Shown here: in pieces, positions 8,067 through 16,439 of the stretch
Numbering within the stretch: the first letter of the stretch is position 1
Layout of the letters: the number at the start of each line of letters is the position of its first letter
Assembly (NCBI GenBank): GCA_003151275.1
Contig: PLXC01000024.1
Coordinates: 1 to 35,776 of the forward strand
DNA: 35,776 bases
DNA from: Candidatus Melainabacteria bacterium
GTDB taxonomy: Bacteria; Cyanobacteriota; Vampirovibrionia; Obscuribacterales; Obscuribacteraceae
Direction: 5' to 3'
Notes under the pieces: generated by a model
Seen by the model: the letters and a program-made list of their open reading frames with translations, nothing else
What the model was told of the DNA's origin: nothing
Databases searched by the model: none
Made by a program: the position numbers and the translations under genes

Positions 8067-8090
8067 GGCGAAATTAGCCAATTTTGCGCC
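8067..8090. promoter_or_regulatory. Inverted repeat upstream of adhE, candidate operator
   Basis: GGCGAAATT-agcc-AATTTtgCGCC is an imperfect palindrome 122 bp upstream of the adhE start. On the minus strand a loose -35 (TTGTAA) ends 10 bases before it and a GCTAAT falls within it. It does not match the Rex consensus TTGTGAA-n4-TTCACAA. It may be an operator or chance. Confidence 0.3.
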
Positions 8091-8253
8091 AGCCGTTTAC
8101 AAATATGGAATAAACCTAATATTCTTATGCAAGAAAGAAAACCATAGTTTGCCCGCTCTGATCGGCTGAAGAGGCTTTGCAGCGCCTTTTAATAGATTAT
8201 CAAGGAATCCTCTTCTGTGACCGACAACCAAGGGCGAACACGTAATTTACCCC

Positions 8254-8282
8254 TTGGAATGTAAATAAGTTGTGACTAAAAT
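8254..8282 (+). promoter_or_regulatory. Predicted housekeeping promoter for the TPR protein gene
   Basis: TTGGAA, a 17-base spacer and TAAAAT form a good sigma-70 style promoter. The -10 ends 63 bases before the GTG at 8346. The rest of the 400-bp adhE-TPR gap (7946-8345) shows no gene. Confidence 0.55.
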
Positions 8283-8345
8283 AGCTCAGGCGATGCCGAT
8301 TTTCAAGGTTTCAATTCAGTAACCCCGCCGGGGCGAAAACAATTC

Positions 8346-11336
8346 GTGTTAAAAGCACACATCTCAATCCCTGCAGCACAAGTCCACCTGGCGAATTCAG
8401 TTTCGCTTCTGATTGGCTTAGCATTTGTCGGCTGGTTGGCGCCACTACATGTGATGCCGTCTGCTTCGGCTGCGGATTTTTCACGGGCAAAGAAAATTTT
8501 TGTGCCTCCATCTCGCATTCCACGACGTTTTGACTCGGAATCGGCGAGCAGCGAAACTGACTCTTATTCCGCGCCCAACGACCCAGGCTACAGCACGCCA
8601 TCTGCCTACACGCCACCAAAAACGGGCAAAACGGCAGGCAACAAATATGGACTCATACCTCCACCACCGCCTCTGACGCCAACTTTATTGCCACCTGGAT
8701 TGCTCCATATGCAGGCGCAATCTGCTCAACCATCTGAAGCGATGGCCGCTACGCCGGCGAAGGGACGCTGGTCTACAAGTGTGCAAAAAACGCTCAAGCG
8801 TGCCTCGAATTCTCCTAAAGTGGCATCATTCTTGGATCAGGCGCAGACGAAAGCCCAGAACTTGATCAAAGAGGGCAAATTGGATCAAGCTCAAGAACTG
8901 CTGAAAAGCTATGTTAAGGCGCTGCCCAGAGACCCCGGCCTGAAAAGCGAATTTGCCAAAGTGACAGTGCAACGAGCACAGCAATTGCTCTCTGATCAAA
9001 ACATTGACGGCGCCGCTAAGATGGCTCGTGAAGCGCTTTCAGTTCAACCACAAAATCAAGCAGCGCACACTGTGCTGGCTCAGGTCATGAAGAAACAGGG
9101 ACTGAGCAGCGAGAGTTCTCCAGATCGAATCAAAGCTGCCAACGGACTTCTCGCTAAGGGCAAGGTGTCGGAAGCAGAAATGGAATATCGCTCGGCGATT
9201 CGCATCAAACCGGCTGCAGAAGCCTACGTCGGGCTGGGCGACATTGCACTCAAGAGTGGCGATAAGGACAAAGCAAAAATTGAATATCAGAAGGCTCTGG
9301 AGCTGGAACCCCACTCGGGAGCTGCTTTACGACAGATGGGCATTATTAGACTTGGACAAAGCGATGTCGTGGGCGCCAATTCTGACTTAAGTCGGGCCTT
9401 AGTTGTAAACCCTCATGATCAAGAGGCGTCGAAACATTTAATTGACCTGTGGCAAAAGCAAGTCACTCATAGTCCAGATAGCGCCAACAGCCATTTGGGA
9501 CTAGCGCGCGCTCATCAATTGAGTGGCGATCTGCAGTCTGCTCAAAGCGAGTACAGAAAGGTCGTTGAAATCGATCCTAATAATGCAAATCTTCCAGCAG
9601 CGCGACAAAGCTTCAAACTGTCCCTGGCCAGACAAGAAGCTCATCGCTCTGTCGAAGCTGCGCGGGGGCTTGAGTCGGCCGGCGCCATTAAAGAAGCTCA
9701 CGCAAAAGTGTCAGAAGCGGTCAACCTTTGTCCTGGCGACAGTTCGTTTAAACTGTACCAAGCACAGTTAAGCGAAAAGCTGGGCCTGAATAATGAAGCG
9801 CACGCCGGTTATATGGGAGTTTTGAAGGACGACCCGAATAACGCTGAGGCCAGCCAAGGACTGAACGGTCTCTCAGTTGCGCCGCCCGCATTGCTCTTAC
9901 CCGGGCTAGTACCACCCGTAGCACCATCTTTCAACAATTCGCTGTCGACAACTCAAGCCGGGCAAGCATTCAGTGGGGGCGTGCAAGAAGCACCACCGGC
10001 AATGGCGATCAACGGCATACCCAAAATCACACCGGTATCATCAACAGCACAAGTCTCAAGCATGTCAAGCTTCTTGACCAGTCTTCGCAACCTTGGCGTC
10101 CAGCAAAAATATCAGTCTCAGCAGGCAGAAGATGCTGCTCATTTAGCGCTCAGAGGTCTCACGGGAGAACCAGTTGCCACAAGCGCCGCGACCGGGCTGA
10201 CACAGAGCCCAGTCCTCGCCTCAGCCAGCTCTAACTTGGCCAGTGTCAGCAGTCTTCTTGCCAGCATCGGCGTCGCTTCGACGGGTGCCGCATCGGGAGC
10301 TGCATCAGCCTCCGCCTCCGCCGCACCATCTGCGGTAGCACCACCAGCCCTCCCCGTTGCTGCTGCAGCAACTGGAGCAGTGCCGGATTCCATGGCCGCT
10401 CTGGTTGACCAAGCCGCGACGTCAGGCAATCTATCGGGACTCCTCGCACAAGTTGCACCTGCTTTCAAAAGCAAGAAAGTGCTGACTCAAAATGACATGA
10501 GTCAGATTTATCAACAATTGCAGAAAAAATACCAGCCAAAAGCCGCTACTAGCGCCGCTAAACCCGCTGCAGCCGCAGCGCCCGCGGCAGCTCCTACAGC
10601 AGCATCGCCTGCTCAGCAAAATCTCGAAGAGCAAAATAAGCAACTTCAATCACAACTGCAAGAGGCCCAACAGCAACTCAGTGCGATGAGACAACCAACT
10701 CTTACCGCGGAGACACCGACTCCCAGCCCATTCCCATCCGGCTCTTCAGAGATCGCTACCTACACTACAATGCCGTCTGCATCGTCGAACGCTGCCGCAG
10801 CGTCTATGACAGCGCCGCTCTCGGTACAGTCTGTCCTTCAATCTCTGCCTCCATCCGTAACGAGTTCCCAGGCCTTCCAGTCGGCAATGGCCAATCTGCC
10901 AAGTTCAGCCGCAGATCTGCAGACTTACGCCGCAAATTTGCCTCCTTCCACCCAAACAGCGCTCCAAGCAATGCTCAAACCATCTATTGCTAATCCACGT
11001 TCTGCATCATCTGGATCAGTAAGACTCGAATTAGAAGGTGTCAAACCATCGCCGTTGGATATCAAATTGAAGGTTGTGTTACGCAACGATCAGAAGATAG
11101 CTTTGAATGTACCGGCGTCAACACGAGCGATCATCAGAATGAGGGGTGAACCTCAGCGTGTAGTCAAAATCACATTCCCCGCCAAAAACGTGCCGCCCAA
11201 TGGCGAGATGCATGGCGTCATTAAAGTGCCAGGACACAACTTAAGTCCAGCCGCCGATTTGTTCATTCCTAATATGCTGCCGGGACAAGGGATTGATCGC
11301 GACTTACATTTAACCGTTCCGATTTCCCTAAAATAA
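8346..11336 (+). CDS. Large secreted TPR-repeat protein with Ala/Pro-rich linker
   Basis: The 996-residue product begins with a signal sequence containing one hydrophobic segment (about 17-41, ending PSASA). A Pro-rich segment with PPPPPL follows, then a TPR region (about 165-505) with recognisable units such as AEMEYRSAIRIKPAAEAY, AKIEYQKALELEPHSGAAL and AQSEYRKVVEIDPNNA. Residues about 510-890 are Ala/Ser/Pro/Gln-rich low complexity, including a short coiled coil (NLEEQNKQLQSQLQEAQQQ). The last 105 residues look folded and beta-rich (LELEGVKPSPLDIKLKVVL; GVIKVPGHNLSP). It is probably an envelope scaffold or protein-interaction protein. The GTG start lacks a strong ribosome site but gives a good signal peptide and is preceded by a promoter. 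A terminator follows at once. Confidence 0.8.
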   Translation: MLKAHISIPAAQVHLANSVSLLIGLAFVGWLAPLHVMPSASAADFSRAKKIFVPPSRIPRRFDSESASSETDSYSAPNDPGYSTPSAYTPPKTGKTAGNKYGLIPPPPPLTPTLLPPGLLHMQAQSAQPSEAMAATPAKGRWSTSVQKTLKRASNSPKVASFLDQAQTKAQNLIKEGKLDQAQELLKSYVKALPRDPGLKSEFAKVTVQRAQQLLSDQNIDGAAKMAREALSVQPQNQAAHTVLAQVMKKQGLSSESSPDRIKAANGLLAKGKVSEAEMEYRSAIRIKPAAEAYVGLGDIALKSGDKDKAKIEYQKALELEPHSGAALRQMGIIRLGQSDVVGANSDLSRALVVNPHDQEASKHLIDLWQKQVTHSPDSANSHLGLARAHQLSGDLQSAQSEYRKVVEIDPNNANLPAARQSFKLSLARQEAHRSVEAARGLESAGAIKEAHAKVSEAVNLCPGDSSFKLYQAQLSEKLGLNNEAHAGYMGVLKDDPNNAEASQGLNGLSVAPPALLLPGLVPPVAPSFNNSLSTTQAGQAFSGGVQEAPPAMAINGIPKITPVSSTAQVSSMSSFLTSLRNLGVQQKYQSQQAEDAAHLALRGLTGEPVATSAATGLTQSPVLASASSNLASVSSLLASIGVASTGAASGAASASASAAPSAVAPPALPVAAAATGAVPDSMAALVDQAATSGNLSGLLAQVAPAFKSKKVLTQNDMSQIYQQLQKKYQPKAATSAAKPAAAAAPAAAPTAASPAQQNLEEQNKQLQSQLQEAQQQLSAMRQPTLTAETPTPSPFPSGSSEIATYTTMPSASSNAAAASMTAPLSVQSVLQSLPPSVTSSQAFQSAMANLPSSAADLQTYAANLPPSTQTALQAMLKPSIANPRSASSGSVRLELEGVKPSPLDIKLKVVLRNDQKIALNVPASTRAIIRMRGEPQRVVKITFPAKNVPPNGEMHGVIKVPGHNLSPAADLFIPNMLPGQGIDRDLHLTVPISLK

Positions 11337-11357
11337 GGCCTACGAATCAGGCTTTTT
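11335..11357 (+). terminator. Rho-independent terminator after the TPR protein gene
   Basis: A 7-bp stem (AAGGCCT / AGGCTTT with one G-U pair), a 7-base loop and a T-run start within the TAA stop codon itself. Confidence 0.75.
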
Positions 11358-11462
11358 CCTAGTACCGACTATCCAATCGTGATACGGTCGATTTAAGTCT
11401 GGCAGAATTGCGGAAACCCTTTCTCAATAATTTCGACAAACTCAATTCGGACGTTGCTTGAA

Positions 11463-13544
11463 ATGAATCAAGCCCTTTATTCGTTTACATTTATAGCTCT
11501 AGCCTTGGCGACAGTGGCGCAGCCCTCCTACTCAAATTCATCCTCAAATTCAAACAAAATGATCATCCAAGCTCACGGCGCGTCTGACAAACGGCAATCG
11601 CAATCGATTGCCGAAGATTGGCAACACGCCGACGCCGTTTTTATTGGCACGATAAGCCGTGCACGAGCAAACGGTGCAACATTCCAAATCAAGGAAGCAC
11701 TCAAGGGTGACACCAAAGATACCGGCACGACTATAAATATCCCTTTGGAGCGATACCTTGTCGGCGCTTTCCCCACAAACGCCGATCAGATGCTAGCGGC
11801 AATTTTCCTTACTCGCGACAGCACCAAGAAGTTAGTCACATCGGAAATTTACGCCGATGTCGACAAGATTTCGGCACTGCGTTGCCTGTCACCGATTTTT
11901 GCGAAACCATCAGAACATGACCGGCTGACCGCGCTCGGCGACTTATTTAGTGACCCCACCAGTCATTGCAAAACCACTGTTAAGCAAGACCCGAAGGCGC
12001 TGTTCAAGAAAGAATTTCTAGCAGCGATCGCTCAGATGCATGATCCAAAAAATTTCGAGATCGTGGTGAAATTGTACGAGCACGCGGATGCCAAAAGCAA
12101 ATTCGATCTTCTCGAGTGGATGGCCAATACTGGAGATCGCAGGTCTTTGCCGTTCCTCATTGCGGCTGTAAAATCTCCTGATCAAAACCTAAGAAACGCG
12201 GCCACGACACGTCTGATTTATTTTTATCCGGGAGACACAGGCGTTGATAAATGCCTTGAAGAAACCTATGCGCATGGCTTTCCGGATACGAAAAACGCCG
12301 CTTATGACTACTTGTTAAAACGTGGGTGCGTTTCTGCGCTCAAAACTTCGGAACCGAAACCGACTATGACTGCCTATCAGCGAGCGGAAACGTTGTACGG
12401 GGAGGGGAAGTTCAAAGAGGCTTTGGAACTTTACATCACCGAAATCCAGTCAACCAAAAACAACTCGTACGTGCGCAGATGGTCTGCACTGAAAGCGATA
12501 CCACATGCAACGGTTGAACAAAAAGAACGCATTCGCAAAGCCTTATTGCCAATGTTAGCGCAGGACGCAACAAGCGGTAATTATTGGGAGGCAACGGATA
12601 CAGCAGAAATCTTGCAAAAACTGCACCATGACGATTGCCTCGACGGTCTTGTAGTGCTCTTGGACCGGAGAGACTCTTTATTCGCCAAAGCCAATCGGAT
12701 TGCTGCCTTTGCCATCGGAGAACTAGAACCTGAGGCTAGACGGAAAGCTGCTCAACATCTCATCGCCCAGATTAAGAGTCCCAAATTTAGCAGCGACACT
12801 AACGAAAATCAAATGATCACGCTTCTAGAATTGGCATGGATAGGCGATCCAAGTGCCTACTCTGGCGTGGATCAATTGCTAGCGACGAGTGCAGCGTTGC
12901 CACTTTGGAAAAGCATTCATCCTCTTTTAACAGCCAAAGATCAGTCGAGCAGCTCGCGGAGTCGAGCAGCTTGCTGCATAGACCCCACTAGTGTGCATAG
13001 ACTATCCTCGGATAAATCAATGGACGGATTGTTTTTGATCGACGTTTTGAAAACAAATCCTTCTCTTCCACATATTGCGAAAGATTGGGTAATCGTCCAA
13101 CTAGGCATTATCAAAGAAGAACGAGCCGTTGACTTGATTATCGCCCATCTCAAAGAGATGAAATATCAATATGATGGCTATGTTTCGGACGAAGCGCTTA
13201 AATCAATCGGAGGCAAATATGTCAGTCAGCAAGTTGAAAAAATCGCCGTAGGCGGTGAAGAAGAAGTGAGCCGGAACGCAGTTGATATATTGTGTGAAAT
13301 ACAAAAAGAAAAATGTCTGCCAGTGTTGCGTCAAATATTAAGGTCTGCAAAATCACCGGCGAAAACTAATGCTCTTTGCGCAATCTCACGTTTAGGCACT
13401 CCTGACGACCTGCCGCTGCTCGTCCCGATGAACGACTATTGGAAAGGAGATCGACACTATCACTACTGGACTATGGATGCAGTAGCTTCAATTCGACAAC
13501 GATACAACTACAATGTGAACGGACCGATCAATCACCATTCATGA
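11463..13544 (+). CDS. Secreted HEAT/Armadillo-like repeat protein
   Basis: The 693-residue product has a signal peptide (MNQALYSFTFIALALATVAQ, then a Ser/Asn-rich stretch). Residues about 60-170 may form a small beta domain (FIGTISRARANGATFQIKEA). From about 185 to the end the sequence is helical pairs typical of HEAT-like repeats: DRRSLPFLIAAVKSPDQNLR, DGLVVLLDRRDS, ERAVDLIIAHLKE, CLPVLRQILRSA. A TPR-like helix pair interrupts at about 295-325 (AETLYGEGKFKEALELYI). A 26-residue segment at about 493-518 is encoded by a family A repeat and has a composition unlike its surroundings. The ATG at 11463 is preferred to a TTG three codons upstream. Role unknown; likely protein-protein interaction in the envelope. 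Confidence 0.75.
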   Translation: MNQALYSFTFIALALATVAQPSYSNSSSNSNKMIIQAHGASDKRQSQSIAEDWQHADAVFIGTISRARANGATFQIKEALKGDTKDTGTTINIPLERYLVGAFPTNADQMLAAIFLTRDSTKKLVTSEIYADVDKISALRCLSPIFAKPSEHDRLTALGDLFSDPTSHCKTTVKQDPKALFKKEFLAAIAQMHDPKNFEIVVKLYEHADAKSKFDLLEWMANTGDRRSLPFLIAAVKSPDQNLRNAATTRLIYFYPGDTGVDKCLEETYAHGFPDTKNAAYDYLLKRGCVSALKTSEPKPTMTAYQRAETLYGEGKFKEALELYITEIQSTKNNSYVRRWSALKAIPHATVEQKERIRKALLPMLAQDATSGNYWEATDTAEILQKLHHDDCLDGLVVLLDRRDSLFAKANRIAAFAIGELEPEARRKAAQHLIAQIKSPKFSSDTNENQMITLLELAWIGDPSAYSGVDQLLATSAALPLWKSIHPLLTAKDQSSSSRSRAACCIDPTSVHRLSSDKSMDGLFLIDVLKTNPSLPHIAKDWVIVQLGIIKEERAVDLIIAHLKEMKYQYDGYVSDEALKSIGGKYVSQQVEKIAVGGEEEVSRNAVDILCEIQKEKCLPVLRQILRSAKSPAKTNALCAISRLGTPDDLPLLVPMNDYWKGDRHYHYWTMDAVASIRQRYNYNVNGPINHHS
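12939..13015 (+). repeat. Family A palindromic repeat, copy within the HEAT-like CDS
   Basis: Long form with two 17-bp subunits (GTCGAGCAGCTCGCGGA, GTCGAGCAGCTTGCTGC) followed by the constant part containing TAGACCCCACTAGTGTGC and GACTATCCTCGGATAA. It occupies 26 whole codons in frame, beginning at a GAT codon and ending GAT AAA, with no stop. Confidence 0.9.
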
Positions 13545-13711
13545 CCTCGCTATAACTGGAGATTGACAGTACGGAGCGCGGTTCGCGTCTTTGACACACT
13601 ACAAAGTGGACTTTAAAACATACGTCAATGCTTCAGGATAATCCATACGTGCCGATGCGTGTTATGTGCCGGCAAGGATGTCGGCGCTCCCAGGTTGCAC
13701 CAAATGCAGTA

Positions 13712-14605
13712 TCACATAACCCACTGAACGGGTTTATGGTACAGATATCGAATCGTAGCTTTGTCGGCGGGTGACAAGTAGTTGCTGACGCGATTGACAT
13801 TCATAATGTCCCACATGCCCTGACTATGCGCCTTAATCCCGAGAGCATGTCCAAACTCGTGGGCAGAGGCGCCCTGCATCTTTGGTGGAGTGCCGTTCAC
13901 CATAGTCGACAATTCAATGATTACAGGTTTCTGCCTGATTTTGATTTTTTGTGCTTGAGCGATCGAATAAATTTGCGCAGAGGTGATCCCTCCAACTGCT
14001 ATGCCGCCTGGCGAATCGGACTCCTTAAAGTTATCAGTGAAGAAAACGAGAATATGGGCAAAGCGCGGATCATCGGTGAAGGCGAAGCTAAACAGTCCCT
14101 CTTTCTCAAACTCTCGCCATTGTTCGATTCCGGCAGCAACCTGATCATTGGTGTCAGGTGTCCAAGCTGTCGCCTGAGTCAGTGTGGAAAGCGGAGTTGG
14201 ACTTTGCAACATTCCAGTTACCTGATCCACTCGCGTGCTCTGAATTTGGGAGAAGGGACAATCCGGCAGCTTCAATCCTGGGCTGATCCAAATTAACAGA
14301 GGCATTTTTTTTGCCTCCCAGCGAACTCGCTCCCAGTTAACTGCTTGCTCGCCTGGGTTGTACGGATCGTTGTCATTACCAGCGCCGACTGGGTGCGCCT
14401 GGGGAGGCAACGGTCCCTGGTCCAATCCGTCAATAAGATGGACACCGTTCACGCGTGGTAGCGTGTTTGTACCAACATCAGTCGATCGTGTTTGGAACCC
14501 TGCTCTTGGAAGCTTTCTGCCATATTGAGCTTCGGCTTTGGGAACCGAAGCGCAACAAAAGGTCGTCCAAATAAGAGCTGCCACTATTAGAGGTTTTGAT
14601 TTCAT
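13712..14605 (-). CDS. Secreted matrixin-like zinc metalloprotease
   Basis: The 297-residue product has a signal peptide (MKSKPLIVAALIWTTFCCAS, ending AEA) and a metzincin active site HEFGHALGIKAH at about residues 249-260, matching HExxHxxGxxH. A downstream Met (WDIMNVN) fits the metzincin Met-turn. The preceding segment (FTDDPRFAHILVFFTDN, GGIAVGGITS) is consistent with the matrixin catalytic fold. It is probably exported and cleaves extracellular or envelope protein; the substrate is unknown. An upstream ATG at 14659 would add 18 hydrophobic residues; the ATG at 14605 gives a normal signal peptide, so I prefer it, although neither has a strong ribosome site. The gap between the HEAT-like gene and this convergent gene (13545-13711) shows no gene. 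Confidence 0.8.
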   Translation of the reverse strand: MKSKPLIVAALIWTTFCCASVPKAEAQYGRKLPRAGFQTRSTDVGTNTLPRVNGVHLIDGLDQGPLPPQAHPVGAGNDNDPYNPGEQAVNWERVRWEAKKMPLLIWISPGLKLPDCPFSQIQSTRVDQVTGMLQSPTPLSTLTQATAWTPDTNDQVAAGIEQWREFEKEGLFSFAFTDDPRFAHILVFFTDNFKESDSPGGIAVGGITSAQIYSIAQAQKIKIRQKPVIIELSTMVNGTPPKMQGASAHEFGHALGIKAHSQGMWDIMNVNRVSNYLSPADKATIRYLYHKPVQWVM

Positions 14606-14738
14606 TACTAAAACCGAGCCGGCCCCAATCCATAGAACTTCTGAAAACAATTGAAACATGTTTCACATATCGACATTCTATCCTTAGCATGGCGATTTAA
14701 GCGGTCAGATAATATATCAGTTGCGCATGGACCCCGAA

Positions 14739-14773
14739 GGCTAGACCCCACTAGCGCGCACAGACTATCCTAA
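14739..14773 (+). repeat. Family A repeat, partial copy upstream of nagB
   Basis: Only the constant 3' half is present: CTAGACCCCACTAGCGCGC, then CAGACTATCCTAAAC. It ends 23 bases before the nagB ATG, so it lies in the leader or promoter region. Confidence 0.8.
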
Positions 14774-14796
14774 ACAGGTTGCGTAAGTAATTCCAA

Positions 14797-15489
14797 ATGC
14801 AGAAAGAGAAGACAGTCATAGTAGACAAATACGAGGCATTGAGCGAGGAAATCGCAGAAGTGGTGGCGGCGCAGATTCGCCTCAAGCCCACCAGTTGCTT
14901 TGGTTTGCCCACTGGTAATTCGCCGCTTGGCTGCTACAAAATTTTGGCCGATTGGTCTAAGCAAAGAAAGATTGATTGGTCGCAAAGCAGCTGTTTCGCC
15001 CTAGACGAGTATGTGGACGCGGATGAAAGTATTAGCTTCCAACATTTTTTGCAGACAAACCTGTACCAATACACAAATGTCAGAGACGAAAACAAGTTCA
15101 ATCCAAGCACCTGTGATGACTATGATGCCTTGATCAAATCTCATGGCGGTCTGGATCTAACCATTTTGGGTCTTGGGGCAAACGGACATATCGCTTTTAA
15201 TGAGCCGGGGGCGTTGCTTGAAAGCTGGACCCACAGTATTTCGCTGACTGAATCGACTCGAAAGGCAAACCAATCCTACTTCGCAGCCAGCACTATGGTG
15301 CCATATCGAGCCGTGACAATGGGAATCCGAACCATTCTTGGCAGCAGGAAACTAATCCTCATCGCCAGTGGCGCACACAAGAAGAACATTCTAGAACAAG
15401 CCCTGCTGGGAAATGTGGACCCGAACATTCCTGCTTCCTATCTCAGCCTGCATCCTCACGTGACGGTGCTTACCGACTTTGATTTCTAA
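14797..15489 (+). CDS. nagB: Glucosamine-6-phosphate deaminase
   Basis: The 230-residue product carries the NagB signatures: sugar-phosphate loop LPTGNSPLGCY (37-47), catalytic region FALDEYV (68-74), and LGLGANGHIAFNEPG (about 127-141) with the active-site His in GHIAFNE. It converts glucosamine-6-phosphate to fructose-6-phosphate and ammonia. The length matches the shorter Gram-positive-type enzymes and lacks the E. coli C-terminal extension. It stands alone: no nagA, nagE or NagR-type regulator is visible nearby, so it may act in recycling of cell-wall amino sugars. The ribosome site is weak. A 35-bp family A remnant lies immediately upstream. Confidence 0.9.
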   Translation: MQKEKTVIVDKYEALSEEIAEVVAAQIRLKPTSCFGLPTGNSPLGCYKILADWSKQRKIDWSQSSCFALDEYVDADESISFQHFLQTNLYQYTNVRDENKFNPSTCDDYDALIKSHGGLDLTILGLGANGHIAFNEPGALLESWTHSISLTESTRKANQSYFAASTMVPYRAVTMGIRTILGSRKLILIASGAHKKNILEQALLGNVDPNIPASYLSLHPHVTVLTDFDF

Positions 15490-15598
15490 CGGCTCATCGC
15501 TGAAATTTCGACGTCACCATTCGTAGTGCTCGTTTGTTGTCGCGCATATTTGGACAGATGCTTTTACAATGGATTGATATCAGCTCCACTGGTGAACG

Positions 15599-16435
15599 AT
15601 GAAACTCCTTAAGTTCAAGCATCTGTCTATAACCGCATTGGCTCTGACTGCCAGTATGTGCGTGCTTACTAGTGCTCGAGCCGAGAGATTCGACCCTGAT
15701 TTACTACCCCCTGATGTCACGTTGCCATCATCGACAGTGCCAGCTGTAATCCCTGCTGCCTCGACTCCGGCACCTGGATTAGCGGGCGCCGCAAGTGCCA
15801 CAGCCGCAACTCCTGGACTACCTGGCGCCGCGGCACGCCCTGCAAACAGCGGCGCTCCGGCGCCGCCGCCTGCTGGTTCCGGCGCCCTGAACAGTCCGTA
15901 TGTTCCGCGCGGACAGGGAAATCCAGGTGCGGCGATGTTCAAGCCCGAAAACACGCCCGATCCAAATAAGGCCGATCCGATTGCGATCATCGACACTGAT
16001 AAGGGCGAAATTACAATCAGACTTTTCCGCAAACTAGCCCCGGTGACATGCGAAAATTTCATTGACCTGGTCACTAAAGGTTTCTACAACGGACTCACCT
16101 TCCATCGCGTTGAGCCAGGTTTCTGCATCCAAGGCGGCTGCCCGAAGGGCACCGGAACAGGTCTGTACACTCCACCCGGAACCTCGCAACCTCGATTCGT
16201 ACCATTGGAAGTAAGTCCACAGCTGAGACACAATGCGCCGGGCGTTGTGGCAATGGCGCGCTTCGGAGCAAGCCCAAACACGGCCAGCTGTCAGTTTTAC
16301 ATCACGCTGGCACCAAAGCCTAACTTGGATAATCAGTACGGAATCTTTGGCGGCGTAGTCAGTGGCATGGACGTAGTCAACAAAATCGCTAAGGGTGACC
16401 ACATCAAATCCATCAGCGTTCAGGAAAGCCCGTAG
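15599..16435 (+). CDS. Secreted cyclophilin-type peptidyl-prolyl cis-trans isomerase
   Basis: The 278-residue product starts with a signal peptide (about 1-28, ending SARA). An Ala/Pro/Gly-rich linker covers about 30-120. The cyclophilin domain (about 125-276) begins IAIIDTDKGEITIRLF and has FHRVEPGFCIQGGCPKGTG with the catalytic Arg in FHR, plus MARFGASPNTASCQFYITL and LDNQYGIFGGVVSGMDVVNKI. It should catalyse proline isomerisation of exported proteins. Cysteines in the domain (FCIQGGC, SCQFY) are frequent for an exported enzyme. It converges on the next gene, with only 4 bases between the stop codons and no visible terminator. Confidence 0.9.
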   Translation: MKLLKFKHLSITALALTASMCVLTSARAERFDPDLLPPDVTLPSSTVPAVIPAASTPAPGLAGAASATAATPGLPGAAARPANSGAPAPPPAGSGALNSPYVPRGQGNPGAAMFKPENTPDPNKADPIAIIDTDKGEITIRLFRKLAPVTCENFIDLVTKGFYNGLTFHRVEPGFCIQGGCPKGTGTGLYTPPGTSQPRFVPLEVSPQLRHNAPGVVAMARFGASPNTASCQFYITLAPKPNLDNQYGIFGGVVSGMDVVNKIAKGDHIKSISVQESP

Positions 16436-16439
16436 TTTG

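Noticed and set aside
10139..10474. Ala-rich 111-codon open frame antisense to the TPR protein
   Set aside because: Arises from the Ala/Ser low-complexity linker on the other strand.
13826..14296. 156-codon open frame antisense to the metalloprotease
   Set aside because: It is a shadow of a gene with signal peptide and HExxHxxGxxxH; the antisense product has no recognisable feature.
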